A stretch of DNA of 64,000 nt from Symbiodinium natans (lineage: Eukaryota > Sar > Dinophyceae > Suessiales > Symbiodiniaceae): positions 62,501-126,500 of the forward strand of contig CAJNDS010002324.1 of assembly GCA_905221605.1 (NCBI GenBank), in the 5' to 3' direction. Every line of letters begins with the position of its first letter. Positions within the stretch are counted from its first letter, which is position 1. Under the pieces are notes generated by a model. It was not told the origin of the DNA. It made no database searches and saw nothing but the letters and a program-made list of their open reading frames with translations. Below, in pieces: positions 11,151-22,583 of this stretch. Made by a program: the position numbers and the translations under genes.

Positions 11151-11592
11151 CTACAACGAGTGAGTGCAATTTCGAGCACGGAATGCGCACGGGACGCCGG
11201 CGAAAGTACCATCGCGAAGCCAAATGCCACGCTTCGAGACGCGCGGCATGCTCACGGGACTGTGACTTCAGAAATGATGCCCGGCCAAGAAAGTGCTAGT
11301 TATGCACTTCCGTGTCGAGCACGCAGATCCCCTTGTAAGGGACACACGAAGCGAACCCATCCAACAGCCCAAAAAAACAGGAGCGTACGTCCCATGTTTT
11401 CGCAACACGGAGCCACCCAAGCCTCAAAAGGGTGCAATCTTGGGTGTTTATACGTAAACAGCCACCCTGGAATCCCGTAGTCAAAGCCCACCTGTAGGTG
11501 AGAGCTGCGCGCCCGGGCGTTGAACAACTATCGCAACCTAACCCTCTTTACTCTTCACATTAGAATCCTTTAGCAACCTTAGCTTTGCCAGG
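11151..11592. other. Putative intron and 5' region between minus-strand genes
   Basis: Lies between the membrane-protein exon and the ankyrin stop codon at 11,593. Part may be intron or 5' exon of the gene below (candidate MGRTLLFFWAVGWV frame, ~11,396-11,300). Nothing else recognised. Confidence 0.4.
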
Positions 11593-13334
11593 TTACTTGG
11601 GGAAAAAGATCGAGAGAACGATCCATGATGTCATGAAGCCTGTCTCTTGTTGCCCGTCCTTGGCTTCTGGATCCTTCAGCCGGTCCACGAGTGTGCCAAA
11701 GATGTCAGCCCAAATGGGGCGCCCGCCACAGCCGTCAAGCCAGAGTTTCACATCCGTCTTCGACAAATCCTCCGGCTTTGAGCACTGCAAGTCCACCGCA
11801 GCCTCCTTCCAGGCTTGGACTTCGGTCAGGTTGAGGTTGCAAACTGTGTCGACCAGGAAGCGGCATTCCAATTCAACTTTCAAGCCGTCTGTGTCAGCAG
11901 CACTTGCTTCATCGGGCCATTGCGTCAGGAGGAGTTGGATGACCTGAACGAGGCGACCTCTGGCTGCTATGTGCAAAGGAGTCCAGCCGTCATCGTCCGC
12001 AAGCTTGAGGCCGTCGGGCCATTGCTGGGCAAGGAAACGAACGATCTCGATGTTGTAAAAGTAGCTTCCGGCTGCTATGGCTGCTCTGTGCAAAGGAGTC
12101 CGGCCGAAGCCGTCAGCAAGCTTGAGGCCATCAGGCCATTGCTGGGCAAGGAAACGAACGATCTCGATGTTGTCACTGTCGGCTGCTCTGTGCAAAGGAG
12201 TCTCGCCGCTGCCGTCAGCAAGCTTGAGGCCATCAGGCCATTGCTGGGCAAGGAAACGAACGATCTCGATGTTGTCACGACTGGCTGCTATGTGCAAAGG
12301 AGTCTCGCCGTTGCCGTCAGCAAGCTTGAGGCCATCAGGCCATTGCTGGGCAAGGAAACGAACGATCTCGATGTTGTCACTTTCGGCTGCTCTGTGCAAA
12401 GGAGTCTCGCCGCTGCCGTCAGCAAGCTTGAGGCCATCAGGCCATTGCTGGGCAAGGAAACGAACGATCTCGATGTTGTCACGACGTGCTGCTCTGTGCA
12501 AAGGAGTCCCGCCCCAGACGTCACCAAGCTTGAGGCCATCAGGCCATTGCTGGGCAAGGAAACGAACGATCTCGGTGTTGCCATGACTGGCTGCTATGTG
12601 CACAGGAGTCTCGCCCCAGCTGTCAGCAAGCTTGAGGCCATCAGGCCATTGCTGGGCAAGGAAACGAACGATCTCGATGTTGTCACTGTCGGCTGCTCTG
12701 TGCAAAGGAGTCTCGCCGCTGCCGTCAGCAAGCTTGAGGCCATCAGGCCATTGCTGGGCAAGGAAACGAACGATCTCGATGTTGTCACGACTGGCTGCTA
12801 TGTGCAAAGGAGTCTTGCCGTAGTCGTCAGCAAGCTTGAGGCCGTCGGGCCACTGGTCGAACAGAAGCTTCACGAGCTCGATGCTGCCGTTGTGGCAAGC
12901 GAGGTGCAACGGCACGCGGTCCAAACCGCTCGCGGCTTGCGCACCCTCTGGCCAAGCAGTGAGTAGTAACCGCACGACAGCGACATCTCCCTGCAAGCTG
13001 GCTTCATGCAGCAGAGTGGACGTCCCCCCATAACTATCGAGGAACACCATGTCGTTGGCGCCAGTGAAGCTGCCACTGGCCAGAAGCCTGCCCGGGCGAA
13101 TTTAAAGAGTTTCGGGCTTTTGGGGCCTGGGCTTATCAACAACAAGCCATAAGCCAGAACGTCTATTCGGTCTATCGCAAGTCGAAAACCCACCGCCACC
13201 ACTATGCCAAGACCAAAAGCCCGTAGCCTCTGAACTGCATCTGCATCGCCGGCGCTCACGGCTGCAAAGAGCTCGTCCTTGGGCCCGGCTGACGCGGCCA
13301 AGCTGCAGAGCCATAGCACAGGCCAGCGATACAT
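11593..13334 (-). CDS. Ankyrin-repeat protein with N-terminal signal sequence (two exons)
   Basis: Exon 1 is 13,334-13,228 and exon 2 is 13,087-11,593, joined across a 140-bp GC-AG intron (CAGAG|GCTACG to GGGCAG|GCTTCTG). This gives 533 residues and restores an ankyrin helix (DADAVQR-LLASG). The ATG at 13,334 starts MYRWPVLWLCSLAASAG, a likely signal peptide or signal anchor. About twelve ankyrin repeats follow. Eight or nine central ones are nearly identical 34-residue units with TPLHIAASRDNIEIVRFLAQ and WPDGLKLAD. One unit is longer, with GSYFY inserted. The C-terminal ~90 residues contain no repeats. Ankyrin arrays bind proteins; the partner is unknown. A luminal or extracellular location is inferred from the signal only. 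The first methionine follows GAAAG, a possible trans-splice acceptor. Confidence 0.85.
11990..12850 (-). repeat. 102-bp tandem coding repeat (34-aa ankyrin units)
   Basis: Roughly eight head-to-tail 102-bp units inside the ankyrin gene, differing mainly at the beta-hairpin (DGSGET, DSWGET, DVWGGT, DGNGET). Some two-unit blocks recur, suggesting recent unequal exchange. One unit near 12,060 has a 12-bp insertion. Confidence 0.9.
13228..13334 (-). other. Exon 1 of secreted ankyrin gene
   Basis: 107 nt encoding the signal-like segment plus LFAAVSAGDADAVQ. It ends in phase 2 (AG) and is completed to Arg by the first base of exon 2. The non-GT (GC) donor explains why simple start-to-stop reading places the start at 13,050. 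Confidence 0.7.
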
Positions 13335-13785
13335 CTTTCCGGAACACTCTACTACCCTACGGACTCTAGACAATTTACATAATGATTATAACGTCTGAAT
13401 GTGGTGCTGCTGCGCAGTTCGCAGCAAAAGGCCGGCGTGCCTCGAGACGTGCCTCGAGCAGAAGGGCTTTGACACGAGGCGGGTGCCATTCCGAAGGTCT
13501 TACAGGTCCCATGGGGCCTGGGACTTGGGGGGGCCTTGCGGCGGCAAGGTGCTCCCGTACAATACCCCGAAGACGAGGTCGGAGCCGAACATTTCGTGCT
13601 GCGAGCGCGTCTCGGCCTCGCGCTGATCCAAGCGAAGCGTATTCAGCCCAGGGCCAGTCGAGGTGTTTCGGATTTTCAGGTGATGGCCGCAAGCTAAGTT
13701 CAGGTTGGCGGCCGGAGTTCATGCTCTGGTTTGCTTAGATATGGATGATTTGGAAGTCTTTGGGGCGTGGAAGCCTGCCCCAAAA
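13335..13785. other. GC-rich 5' flank of ankyrin gene
   Basis: GC-rich, with overlapping Arg/Ala-rich frames on both strands (plus 13,382-13,738; minus 13,375-13,722). This looks like base-composition bias rather than a gene. It may contain the promoter of the minus-strand ankyrin gene; no motif is recognised. Confidence 0.4.
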
Positions 13786-15370
13786 GCCAGACGCCGCACT
13801 ACGGATGCGACATTTTCAGGAAAGCTCGGGACTTCAGTACGGGGCGCAGGGGGAGTCCCTTTCGAGCCTTGCGCCCTCATCAACGCCGGAAACCCCCCCC
13901 AAACTCCGAAAGCCCTCTGAAGTTGAATGAACCCAAAATTGCCTCACCCCAGCCCAAAGACCTCCAAACCCGGAGCCCTGGACCCGCCGGGCTGAGCTTT
14001 CCGCCACGCCTGCTGGTCTGCTCGACTACCAGTTCCCCCCCCCCCCCCACCCCGCCACAAGCTTACCTCAGTGGAAGATAGTGGTTTAAGATCTGCTTCA
14101 TAGGGCTCACCGGCCATTGTCAGGGCATGAAATGGTAGGCATTGCACATTTTCGCAGTTGCAGGAAACATGCCTCGACAAGTGCTGAGTTCGAGCCCCCG
14201 ACACTGTTGTGGCAGCCCTAAACCCTAAACCCCTAAGTCCCAAACCATGACCCCTAAACACCGAAACACCTGAACCCTAAACCCCTAAAGCCTGAAATCT
14301 ACTTAAGTACTTAAAGCTCCTGAGGAGTCCGGAGGGAAACTGCCCGCATCTCGCCTTGAGCAGCAGGCGGACCACCTCCTGGTGGGCCTGGGTGGATGTG
14401 AGAGATTCGGGGGAGGGCTCAGGCTTTAGGGAACGGGGTTGTGTCGTAAAAGAGCGCCAACCCTAAACCCAAAACGTTCCCCCCCCCCGCCCCAACCCGC
14501 CAAAGCCTAAAAGCACCAACATCCCTAAATCCTAAACCCTAAACCCTAAAGCTCTTAAGAGCCCCTTTCAGGCCCTAAACCCCCCCCTGTTAAGGGCCCC
14601 AAAAGCCAAGGAAACCCGAGCTGCCAACGCCCAGGGCGTTCCATTCACGAGGTTCCTCGGAGCTGGAAGGGTTTGGGGTTTGGGGTTTGGGGTTTGGGGC
14701 TTAGGGTTTAGGGTTTAGTGTTTAGGGTTTAGGGTTTAGGGTTGAGGGAGTAATTCGGGTTTAGGGTTTGGACATAAGGTGTAGGGTTGACATCGGTTGG
14801 CAAGCTGATGTGTGCTCTCCCTTTCGCAACCTTGGCCACATGAACCCTATAATTGGGATAGCCCTAAGCCCTATTACTATGAGAACTTCTAAGGTTCATG
14901 TAGTCCTAAGTTCGCTGCCCGATGCCCCCAAGCCCTGGGGAGTGAAAACAAGATTGGTAACTCACCTTCTGTCCTCACAAAGGCCTCGCTGAAAGGCGTC
15001 CACCTGAATCGCCCTAACAAACCCTGCAGTCACGTCACCCCCAAACCGCAACCAACAAAAACTCGAAACCTGCCTCCCCAGCCTACAGACGTGAGCAAAT
15101 GCAGCATGTTCGGGACTTCGGTGTGGAGAGACGGCTACCCCTGTAAAAACGCCAAGCTGATGTCCCAAAGCTTGCAGTGAGAGCCCCCAAAAGCGTTGAA
15201 GGTCGGGTTTTGAACGGCTTCGGGCCCAAGGGTTGCTGAGGCTTTTCTCTGGGCCGATGGCTTCAAACCCCGAAGCCCCCACCCGGCCCTAAACCCCGAC
15301 TGCCTGTGTCCAGTGCAGGCGCAAGCTGAGCGCCGACGCTGCGAGGACAACATCGCGAGAACATGGCCTT
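13786..15370. other. SD2 module mosaic, copy 1
   Basis: Noncoding. Shares ordered modules with 27,230-29,660, 33,930-36,420 and 36,900-39,290. One module has GGAAACATGCCTCGACAAG. Another has AAAGCTCCTGAGGAGTCC near 14,310. A third has GGTTGACATCGG near 14,785. A fourth has CTCGCTGAAAGGCGTCCACC near 14,985. Includes a poly-C at ~14,036-14,048 and a TTTAGGG/TTTGGGG array at ~14,668-14,745. Confidence 0.65.
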
Positions 15371-15536
15371 GGCGCAGGGTGCAAAAGGCTGAGGATCTGC
15401 AAATCAGATCACTTCAGTGAATTTCGGAAAGGTTGGGCTCAGGGTTGCTTTTTCGCGGTTTGAGCTCCAGGGACGCAGCCTTTGCAGAGCAGAGCAAACC
15501 CATAACGAACTTGTCGGGGCCCTTGCGCCCACGTGC

Positions 15537-15581
15537 GAGCCGCGGAGCCGCGGAGTCGCGGAGCCGCGGAGTCGCGGAGCA
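15537..15581. repeat. 8-bp GC-rich minisatellite (GAGYCGCG)n
   Basis: Five and a half units alternating GAGCCGCG and GAGTCGCG. Very GC-rich compared with its surroundings. Confidence 0.9.
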
Positions 15582-15619
15582 GATCCTCCAAGCAAGTCCG
15601 CCTTCTCGTCTAAGCTTGA

Positions 15620-15880
15620 ATGACCGTCATGCCAGAACAAGCCAGCACAAGTTATGAGCAAGTGCGCAATGTGTCACAGGTGCCGCTGGCCGTTCTAGCC
15701 GCTGAGTTGGCTCGCATCCCCAGGACTCAGCCGAAGGCCTCCCAGAAGACGACCCAAACAGAGCAGTTCTTCTTGATTCCTTGGAACCCCCCACAAAAAA
15801 AGTACCCCCCAAAAGAACACTTTCACTATGCCAACCTCCCCACCTCTGTCCCCATGAAGCTCGGAAGCCAAGATCGATGA
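15620..15880 (+). CDS. Small hypothetical ORF
   Basis: 86 codons, with a helical-looking first half (SQVPLAVLAAELARIP) and a polar second half. No homologue is recognised and no second copy exists in the window to test frame conservation. It may be chance. Confidence 0.12.
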   Translation: MTVMPEQASTSYEQVRNVSQVPLAVLAAELARIPRTQPKASQKTTQTEQFFLIPWNPPQKKYPPKEHFHYANLPTSVPMKLGSQDR

Positions 15881-16456
15881 AGGCACGAAGAAGGCGCCCA
15901 ACCCTCGGCGATGGTCGGGAATTTTACCCATTTTTGGGGAGCTGAGAGCTTCTTCAACCTTACAAATCCCTCAATCTGGGCTACCTCTGTTTGAGCTTCA
16001 TTCAGAGTTCAGCAATGTGTGCTTCAGCGGCTTCGGTTTTCAGGCTGTTGGTGAGGATCTTAGGTTTCTGGGCTGGGGATTTGGCGTTGAGGGTTTTGAG
16101 CATCTTGGAATTTCAGGGGTTTGGCACCCCAGGATTCGTTTCAGGCTCTCGCGGAAAAGGAGGCTTCGAAGGGGGCCGAAGGTTCACGGCTTTTAGGGTT
16201 CGTTGGTTGGGGAGGGTTTAAGGTGCAGTTAGGGGGTAGCATTGGTGCCTTGCGAAGGGGTTGCCGAGTGCCGGGGTTGCACAGAGATCCCCCACCCGAG
16301 CTTACGTTTTGAGAGCTCAATCGTTAAAGCTTCTCTGGACTTCAACGCATGGAAAACTCAACCCTTTTCACAGGCGGCTATAGTTGCAAGAACAAACCCT
16401 CATCACCTAAAACAACCCAAAGCCCGAAACCCTGAACCACTCCCCCCCCCGTGTGT

Positions 16457-16563
16457 GAGCAAAACCGGGTCTATTTAGAAGCTGGGGCTTGTGATTTATA
16501 ATACAGGTCCATATACCTAAATGTAATAAACCTAGAAGAGCACGGCTTCTAAATAGACCCTAC
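16457..16563. repeat. Left boundary inverted repeat and local hairpin
   Basis: 16,457-16,483 (GAGCAAAA, two variable bases, GGGTCTATTTAGAAGCT) is inverted relative to 27,204-27,230 with 25 of 27 positions matching. A second inverted copy of its core (GCTTCTAAATAGACCCTAC) sits at 16,544-16,563, so the pair could also fold as a ~16-bp stem with a 60-nt loop. Looks like the terminal repeat of a mobile or inserted segment. Confidence 0.6.
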
Positions 16564-16586
16564 GGTCGGATTTCAAAAGGACGTTG

Positions 16587-19543
16587 GCAGAAATTAATAA
16601 TTTTTAATAATTTTAATAATTTTAATAATTTTAATAATTTTAATAATTTTAATGATTTTAATAATTTTAATAATTTTAATAATTTTAATATTTTTAATAA
16701 TCCTGAGAGGCTCCCGGAAAATTAAAATTATTAACAATATTAAAATTATTAAAATTATTAATTTCTGCCCTGAGAGGCTCCCGGAAAATTAAAATTATTA
16801 AAATTATTAAAATTATTAAAATTATTAAAATTATTAATTTCTGCCATGAGAGGCTCCCGGAAAATTAAAATTATTAAAATTATTAAAATTATTAAAATTA
16901 TTAAAATTATTAATTTCTGCCCTGAGAGGCTCCCGGAAAATTAAAATTATTAAAATTATTAAAAATTATTAAAAATATATTAAAATTATTAAAATTATTA
17001 ATTTCTGCCCTGAGAGGCTCCCCGAAAATTAAAATTATTAAAATTATTAAAATTATTAAAATTATTAAAATTATTAAAATTATTAAAATTATTAAAATTA
17101 TTAAAATTATTAATTTCTGCCCTGAGAGGCTCCCGGAAAATTAAAATTATTAAAATTATTAAAATTATTAAAATTATTAAAATTATTAAAATTATTAAAA
17201 TTGTTAAAATTATTAATTTCTGCCCTGGGAGGCTCCCGGAAAATTAAAATTATTAAAATTATTAAAATTATTAAAATTATTAAAATTATTAAAATTATTA
17301 AAATTATTCAAATTTTTAAAATTATTAAAATTATTAATTTCTGCCCTGAGAGGCTCCCGGAAAATTAAAATTATTAAAATTATTAAAATTATTAAAATTA
17401 TTAATTTCTGCCCTGAGAGGCTCCCGGAAAATTAAAATTATTAAAATTATTAAAATTATTAAAATTATTAAATTATTAAAAATATTAATTTCTGCCCTGG
17501 GAGGCTCCCGGAAAATTAAAATTATTAAAATTATTAAAATTATTAAAATTATTAAAATTATTAAAATTATTAACATTATTAAAATTTTTAAAAATATTAA
17601 AATTATTAATTTCTGCCCTGAGAGACTCCCGGAAAATGAAAATTATTAAAATTATTAGAATTATTAAAATTATTAAAATTATTAAAAGTATTGAAATTAT
17701 TAAAATTATTAAAATTTTAATTATTAATTGTTTCATAATTTTAATAATTTTAATAATTTTTAATAATTTTAGTAATTTTAATAATTTTAATAATTGTATT
17801 AATTTTAATAATTTTAATTTTCCGGGAGCCTCTCAGGGCAGAAAATAAGAATTTTAATTTTTTTTAATAATTTTAATAACTTTAATAATTTTAATTTTCC
17901 GGGAGCCTCTCAGGGCAGAAATTAATAATTTTAATAATTTTAATAATTTTAATAATTTAAATAATTTTAATTTTCGGGGAGCCTCTCAGGGCAGAAATTA
18001 ATAATTTTAATAATTTTAATAATTTTTAATAATTTTAATAATTTTAATTTTCCGGGAGCCTCTCAGGGCAGAAATTAATAATTTTAATAGTTTTAATAAT
18101 TTTAATTTTCCGGGAGCCTCTCAGGGCAGACATTAATAATTTTAATAATTTTAATAATTTTAATATTTTTCTAATTTTAATTTTCAGGGAGCCTCTCAGG
18201 GCAGAAAATAATAATTTTAATAATTTTAATAATTTTAATAATTTTAATAATTTTAATAATTTTAATAATTTTAATTTTCCGGGAGCCTCTCAGGGCAGAA
18301 ATTAATAATTTTAATAATTTTAATAATTTTAATAATTTTAATAATTTTAATTTTCCGGGAGCCTGTCAGGGCAGAAATTCATAATTTTCATAATTTTAAT
18401 ATTTTTTCTAATTTTAATTTTCAGGGAGCCTCTCAGGGCAGAAAAGAATAATTTTAATAATTTTAATAATTTTAATAATTTTAATAATTTTAATAATTTT
18501 AATAATTTTAATTTTCCGGGAGCCTCTCAGGGCAGAAATAATTTGAATAATTTCCATACTTTTAATAATTTTAATAATGTTAATAATCTTTAATAATTTT
18601 AATAATTTTAATAATTTTAATAATTTTAATAATTTTAATTAATTTTAATAATTTTAATTTTCGGGGAGCCTCTCAGGGCAGAAATTAATAATTTAATAAT
18701 TTTTAATAATTTTAATAATTTTAATTTTCCGGGAGCCTCTCAGGGCAGAAATTAATAAATAATTTTAATAATTTTAATAATTTTAATAATTTTAATAATT
18801 TTAATAATTTTAATAATTTTAATAATTTTAATAATTTTAATTTTCCGGGAGCCTCTCAGGGCAGAAATTAATAATTTTAATAATTTTAATAATTTTAATA
18901 TTTTTTCTAATTTTAATTTTCAGGGAGCCTCTCAGGGCAGAAAATAACAATTTTAATAATTTTAATAATTTTAATAATTTTAATAATTTTAATAATTTTA
19001 ATAATTTTAATAATTTTAATTTTAATAATTTTAATAATTTTAATTTTCCGGGAGCCTCTCAGGGCAGAAATTAATAATTTTAATAATTTTAATAATTTTA
19101 ATAATAATTTTAATAATTTTAATAATTTTAATAATTTTAATAATTTTAATAATTTTAATAATTTTAATAATTTTAATAATTTTAATAATTTTAATAATTT
19201 TAATAATTTTAATAATTTTAATAATTTTAATAATTTTTAATAATTTTAATAATTTTAATTTTCCGGGAGCCTGTCAGGGCAGAAATTAATAATTTTCATA
19301 ATTTTAATATTTTTTCTAATTTTAATTTTCAGGGAGCCTCTCAGGGCAGAAAAGAATAATTTTAATAATTTTAATAATTTTAATAATTTTAATAATTTTA
19401 ATAATTTTAATAATTTTCCGGGAGCCTCTCAGGGCAGAAATAATTTTAATAATTTCCATACTTTTAATAATTTTAATAATGTTAATTTTCCGGGAGCCTC
19501 TCAGGGCAGAAATTAATAATTTTAATAATTTTAATAATTTTAA
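16587..19543. repeat. AT-rich composite satellite with orientation switch
   Basis: Runs of the 9-bp unit TTTTAATAA are punctuated about thirty times by a ~24-bp GC-richer block (CCGGGAGCCTCTCAGGGCAG then AAAT). From ~16,700 to ~17,715 the blocks are on the minus strand; from ~17,735 to 19,543 they are on the plus strand. A short plus-oriented piece starts the array (16,587-16,700). Variants CGGGGAGCC and CAGGGAGCC recur in multi-unit groups (18,130-18,540 and 19,260-19,500), indicating a higher-order repeat. Open frames such as (NNF)n are simple translations of the repeat. Confidence 0.92.
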
Positions 19544-19883
19544 ATGTACTTTTTTAGCTTAGAATCAGTAAAAACTGAAAATTTGCTCAAAGAATCCTAC
19601 AACATAGTAAAAAATCGCAAAAATTGACCAATTTTGGGGGCCCGTGTAGTATAAAATCAAATAAAAAACGGTACGTGAGAATGCCTTCAGATGCAGGAGA
19701 AAAGAGTACCCAGAAACCGCGGTATCATCTCCAAAAAATGACAAAAACACACCGTACTCTCCTACGCGATCCTACGCGCTATCCTGCATTCCTTCCTCTT
19801 TGTCTTTGGTTCGGAAAAGAAAGGAACGGCTACCAGCCTCCCTCCCGACTTACATCTTTACATTCTCTTGTTTCGTCCTGCTC
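19544..19883. other. Junction between AT satellite and CT-rich repeats
   Basis: AT-rich unique stretch to ~19,750. Then text matching 23,371-23,473, the end of the W segment before unit 3. No gene. Confidence 0.6.
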
Positions 19884-21230
19884 ACCCGGAAAGAAGGTCT
19901 GCCTCCAGTCTTTCCTCGCCTCCCTGCTCACTATTATGAGTTCCTTTCACTTCTCTTCTGTTGCTTACATTCTTCTCAAAAGTGTGAAAGGTGCGGGGGA
20001 CATCCCTTTCACTTTGTCTCTTCTGGGGAAATTCCCAATTGCAGGAGGCTCTCTCTCCTTGTCTTTGTTCTGTGTTCATATAGGGAATGAAGGTAGAAGA
20101 TGAATAAATAAAACAGAATCAAGTCTATAATGTCCTCTATCCGTGTCTCTTGTGATTTCTTCAATTCCTATCTCTGCAGATTCTTCAAAATGGAAGGCGG
20201 ACTTCTTCCTCCAACCAAAAGCGACCTTCTCAAAAAGAAGACAAGAGACGAACATCAATCACCGGAACCTGACTCCTAATCTCCTGTGTTTCCTTGCCTC
20301 TTTCCTCGCTATTCTCTCTTCCTTTCTTCTCTCCCGGTGCTTACATTCCCATCAACATGAAAATTGAGGGGGCAGCGCATCCCTTTCCTTTCCCCATCAA
20401 AGAAAGGCTGCCTTCCTATCCGCGTATGTTCTTCTTCCTTCCGAAAAGACTATAAGAGGTAGGGGTAAACAGAATGAAAGAGGAGTCTCCTGTTGCTTTC
20501 CGACTACCTTCTCACCACAAAAAGGAACCTTCCCACTCTTCCCTACTTTCTTTCTTTTATCTTTTTGCACTTTACGTTTCCCGCTGAGAAAATGAGACGT
20601 TTCCCACTGAGAAAATGAGACAATGATGACAATAAGGAAAAAAGATCACCTGCCTGTATTTTCAGACCTGTCCGCTGCATCTTTTCCCTTTACATCGCAG
20701 ATTGAAGGAAAGCAAAAAAGTCAGAGGGAAGAATCCCTTTCCCTACCTTTCCCAGTACATTCCTTGTGCTTTCCATGTTCTTTGGAATTGCTTTGTTCTT
20801 CAGCAAGGAAAAGCGCAACTTCCCTCTCAATTTCATGTTTCCATTTCTCCGATGTCTTTTTCATTCAAGAAGCAAGCGGAGGGGCTGCCTCCTGTGTTTC
20901 CTTGCCTCTTTCCTCGCTATTCTCTTTTCCTTTCTCTTCTCTCTTGGTGCTTACATTCTTATGAAAAACGTGAAAGTTGTGGGGGCATCCCTTTCGCTTT
21001 CTCTCTTCTGGGGAAATTCCCAATTGCAGGGGGCTCTCTCTCCTTGTCTGTCTTCTTTTCTCATACATAGGGAAAGGAGAAAGAAGATGAAGAACTAGGA
21101 AAGAATCATTTCCACACATTCCTCTATTCCTACTGTCCGGAGATTGGCAAGCTTTCGGAAGCTCTGGTCTCTAGTCACGCCTGACCAAAGTCAACTTCCC
21201 GTGCGTGAGGGCCATATGTGAGGGGCCAGG
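19884..21230 (+). repeat. 1.35-kb pyrimidine-rich repeat, unit 1
   Basis: The top strand is rich in CTTTCC/TTCTCT. Contains two or three diverged internal sub-repeats that each include GGTGCTTACATTC and GGGGAAATTCCCAATTGCAG. Nearly identical to unit 2 (21,231-22,583), apart from a handful of changes and a 3-4 bp indel. Frames are open on both strands for ~110 codons but are shared only because the DNA is duplicated; I do not call a gene. Confidence 0.85.
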
Positions 21231-22583
21231 TCAACCGGAAAGAAGGTCTGCCTCCAGTCTTTCCTCGCCTCCCTGCTCACTATTATGAGTTCCTTTCTCT
21301 TCTCTTCTGTTGCTTACATTCTTCTCAAAAGTGTGAAAGGTGCGGGGGACATCCCTTTCACTTTGTCTCTTCTGGGGAAATTCCCAATTGCAGGAGGCTC
21401 TCTCTCCTTGTCTTTGTTCTGTGTTCATATAGGGAATGAAGATAGAAGATGAATAAATAAAACAGAATCAAGTCTATAATGTCCTCTATCCGTGTCTCTT
21501 GTGATTTCTTCAATTCCTATCTCTGCAGATTCTTCAAAATGGAAGGCGGACTTCTTCCTCCAACCAAAAGCGACCTTCTCAAAAAGAAGACAAGAGACGA
21601 ACATCAATCACCGGAACCTGACTCCTAATCTCCTGTGTTTCCTTGCCTCTTTCCTCGCTATTCTCTCTTCCTTTCTTCTCTCCCGGTGCTTACATTCCCA
21701 TCAACATGAAAATTGAGGGGGCAGCGCATCCCTTTCCTTTCCCCATCAAAGAAAGGCTGCCTTCCTATCCGCGTATGTTCTTCCCTCTTCCTTCCGAAAA
21801 GACTATAAGAGGTAGGGGTAAACAGAATGAAAGAGGAGTCTCCTGTTGCTTTCCGACTACCTTCTCACCACAAAAAGGAACCTTCCCACTCTTCCCTACT
21901 TTCTTTCTTTTATCTTTTTGCACTTTACGTTTCCCGCTGAGAAAATGAGACGTTTCCCACTGAGAAAATGAGACAATGATGACAATAAGGAAAAAAGATC
22001 ACCTGCCTGTATTTTCAGACCTGTCCGCTGCATCTTTTCCCTTTACATCGCAGATTGAAGGAAAGCAAAAAAGTCAGAGGGAAGAATCCCTTTCCCTACC
22101 TTTCCCAGTACATTCCTTGTGCTTTCCATGTTCTTTGGAATTGCTTTGTTCTTCAGCAAGGAAAAGCGCAACTTCCCTCTCAATTTCATGTTTCCATTTC
22201 TCCGATGTCTTTTTCATTCAAGAAGCAAGCGGAGGGGCTGCCTCCTGTGTTTCCTTGCCTCTTTCCTCGCTATTCTCTTTTCCTTTCTCTTCTCTCTTGG
22301 TGCTTACATTCTTATGAAAAACGTGAAAGTTGTGGGGGCATCCCTTTCGCTTTCTCTCTTCTGGGGAAATTCCCAATTGCAGGGGGCTCTCTCTCCTTGT
22401 CTGTCTTCTTTTCTCATACATAGGGAAAGGAGAAAGAAGATGAAGAACTAGGAAAGAATCATTTCCACACATTCCTCTATTCCTACTGTCCGGAGATTGG
22501 CAAGCTTTCGGAAGCTCTGGTCTCTAGTCACGCCTGACCAAAGTCAACTTCCCGTGCGTGAGGGCCATATGTGAGGGGCCAGG
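21231..22583 (+). repeat. 1.35-kb pyrimidine-rich repeat, unit 2
   Basis: Directly abuts unit 1 in tandem. Ends at GTGAGGGGCCAGG, where unit 1 jumps to the start of unit 2, while unit 2 continues into the foldback element. Confidence 0.85.

Larger units (their letters stand above)
15371..16456. other. Unique spacer, no firm gene
   Basis: The part around 16,050-16,300 resembles the 1,210-1,560 section of block X. A small plus-strand frame (15,620-15,880) and an 8-bp minisatellite are listed separately. Otherwise nothing recognised. Confidence 0.5.

Noticed and set aside
11815-12966. 383-codon plus-strand frame opposite the ankyrin gene
   Set aside because: It is the antisense of the 102-bp ankyrin repeats; the minus frame gives textbook ankyrin motifs and joins a signal exon.
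17334-17848. Open frames giving Ile/Leu- and Asn/Phe-rich proteins
   Set aside because: Direct translations of the TTTTAATAA satellite and its GC block.
16587-19543. CRISPR-like array (regular blocks with spacers)
   Set aside because: The spacers are themselves a simple 9-bp repeat of varying length, blocks switch strand, and the genome is eukaryotic with no cas genes.
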